Part shown: positions 5,996-6,171 of the stretch, piece after piece
Numbering within the stretch: position 1 is the first letter of the stretch
How the letters are laid out: each line of letters opens with the position of its first letter
Assembly (NCBI GenBank): GCA_964250215.1
Contig: CAXUEX010000163.1
Location: 1 to 6,171, forward strand
DNA length: 6,171 nucleotides
Direction of reading: 5' to 3'
Origin: DAIDJM01 sp964250215
Lineage (GTDB): Bacteria; Pseudomonadota; Alphaproteobacteria; Acetobacterales; Acetobacteraceae
Program-made: the position numbers and the translations under genes
Notes under the pieces: model-generated
Told to the model about the DNA's origin: nothing
What the model saw: only the letters and a program-made list of their open reading frames with translations
Databases searched by the model: none

Positions 5996-6027
5996 AGGCG
6001 GGGTTGTGGAACAAATCAGGAACTTTG

Positions 6028-6171
6028 TCAAGGATTTTGTTGGGGGGTTATTTCGCCGTTGCGGTCCTGGATGTCCGCCGCATGGACGATGGCCTGCATC
6101 AGCAAACCCTGGGCATCGACCAGGATGTGCCGCTTTTTGCCCTTGATTTTCTTCCCGGCATCGTAACCAGC
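6028..6171 (-). pseudogene. Truncated IS5-family transposase fragment
   Basis: The minus-strand frame entering from the right edge encodes 47 residues including GYDAGKKIKGKKRHILVDAQ and then AIVHAADIQDRNG. This is the region around the first catalytic aspartate (D19 of the fragment, in ILVDAQG) of the DDE transposases of IS5-family elements. Resemblance stops near 6055. The next residues, EITPQQNP, do not fit the family and a TGA follows at 6030-6028. The second and third catalytic residues, expected further downstream, are absent, so the element is inactive. The break is inside the transposase and not at a terminal repeat, which points to deletion or rearrangement. The rest of the element would lie to the right of the window. 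Confidence 0.85.

Noticed and set aside
5316..6146. Plus-strand open frame of 276 codons at the right end
   Set aside because: It is antisense to the hypothetical gene and the transposase fragment. The minus strand has better codon-position bias, and the transposase match fixes the minus strand at the right edge.

Overview
The window looks like a draft assembly or metagenome contig from a high-GC alphaproteobacterium, most plausibly of the family Acetobacteraceae. This rests on the GC-rich third codon positions, an alphaproteobacterial-type adenylosuccinate lyase, an IS5-family transposase fragment of a kind common in that family, and a Pro/Arg-rich hypothetical protein resembling ones I recall from Acetobacteraceae genomes. 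The placement is an inference from remembered sequence style, not a search. A run of ten N at 260-269 marks an assembly gap.

Positions 1-3834 hold a compact block of minus-strand genes, read right to left. They are a TerC-family membrane protein (3834-3250), a small hypothetical protein (3206-2898), a HEPN-like helical protein (2920-2432), tryptophan 2,3-dioxygenase (2435-1602), a kynureninase-like PLP enzyme (1605-448), a small hypothetical protein interrupted by the gap (418-24), and the first six codons of another gene (19-1). From the small protein to the PLP enzyme the genes overlap. There is a 23-base overlap between the small protein and the HEPN-like protein, and four-base ATGA stop/start overlaps at HEPN/dioxygenase and dioxygenase/kynureninase-like. 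This strongly suggests one translationally coupled operon. The dioxygenase opens tryptophan to N-formylkynurenine and the PLP enzyme probably cleaves kynurenine to anthranilate and alanine. The formamidase that should act between them is not in the window.

Positions 3835-3899 are a short divergent intergenic region. To its right purB (3900-5243, plus strand) encodes an intact adenylosuccinate lyase of purine synthesis.

Positions 5244-5347 are a convergent intergenic gap with two small inverted repeats but no convincing terminator. A hypothetical protein follows on the minus strand (about 5995-5348). The right edge (6171-6028) carries a truncated IS5-family transposase reading frame that loses its homology near 6055 and stops at 6028. 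The start of the hypothetical gene lies against this insertion-sequence scar.

I saw no CRISPR array, tRNA, rRNA or phage module. The least expected feature is the tight coupling of a HEPN-like protein and its small partner to the kynurenine-pathway genes.
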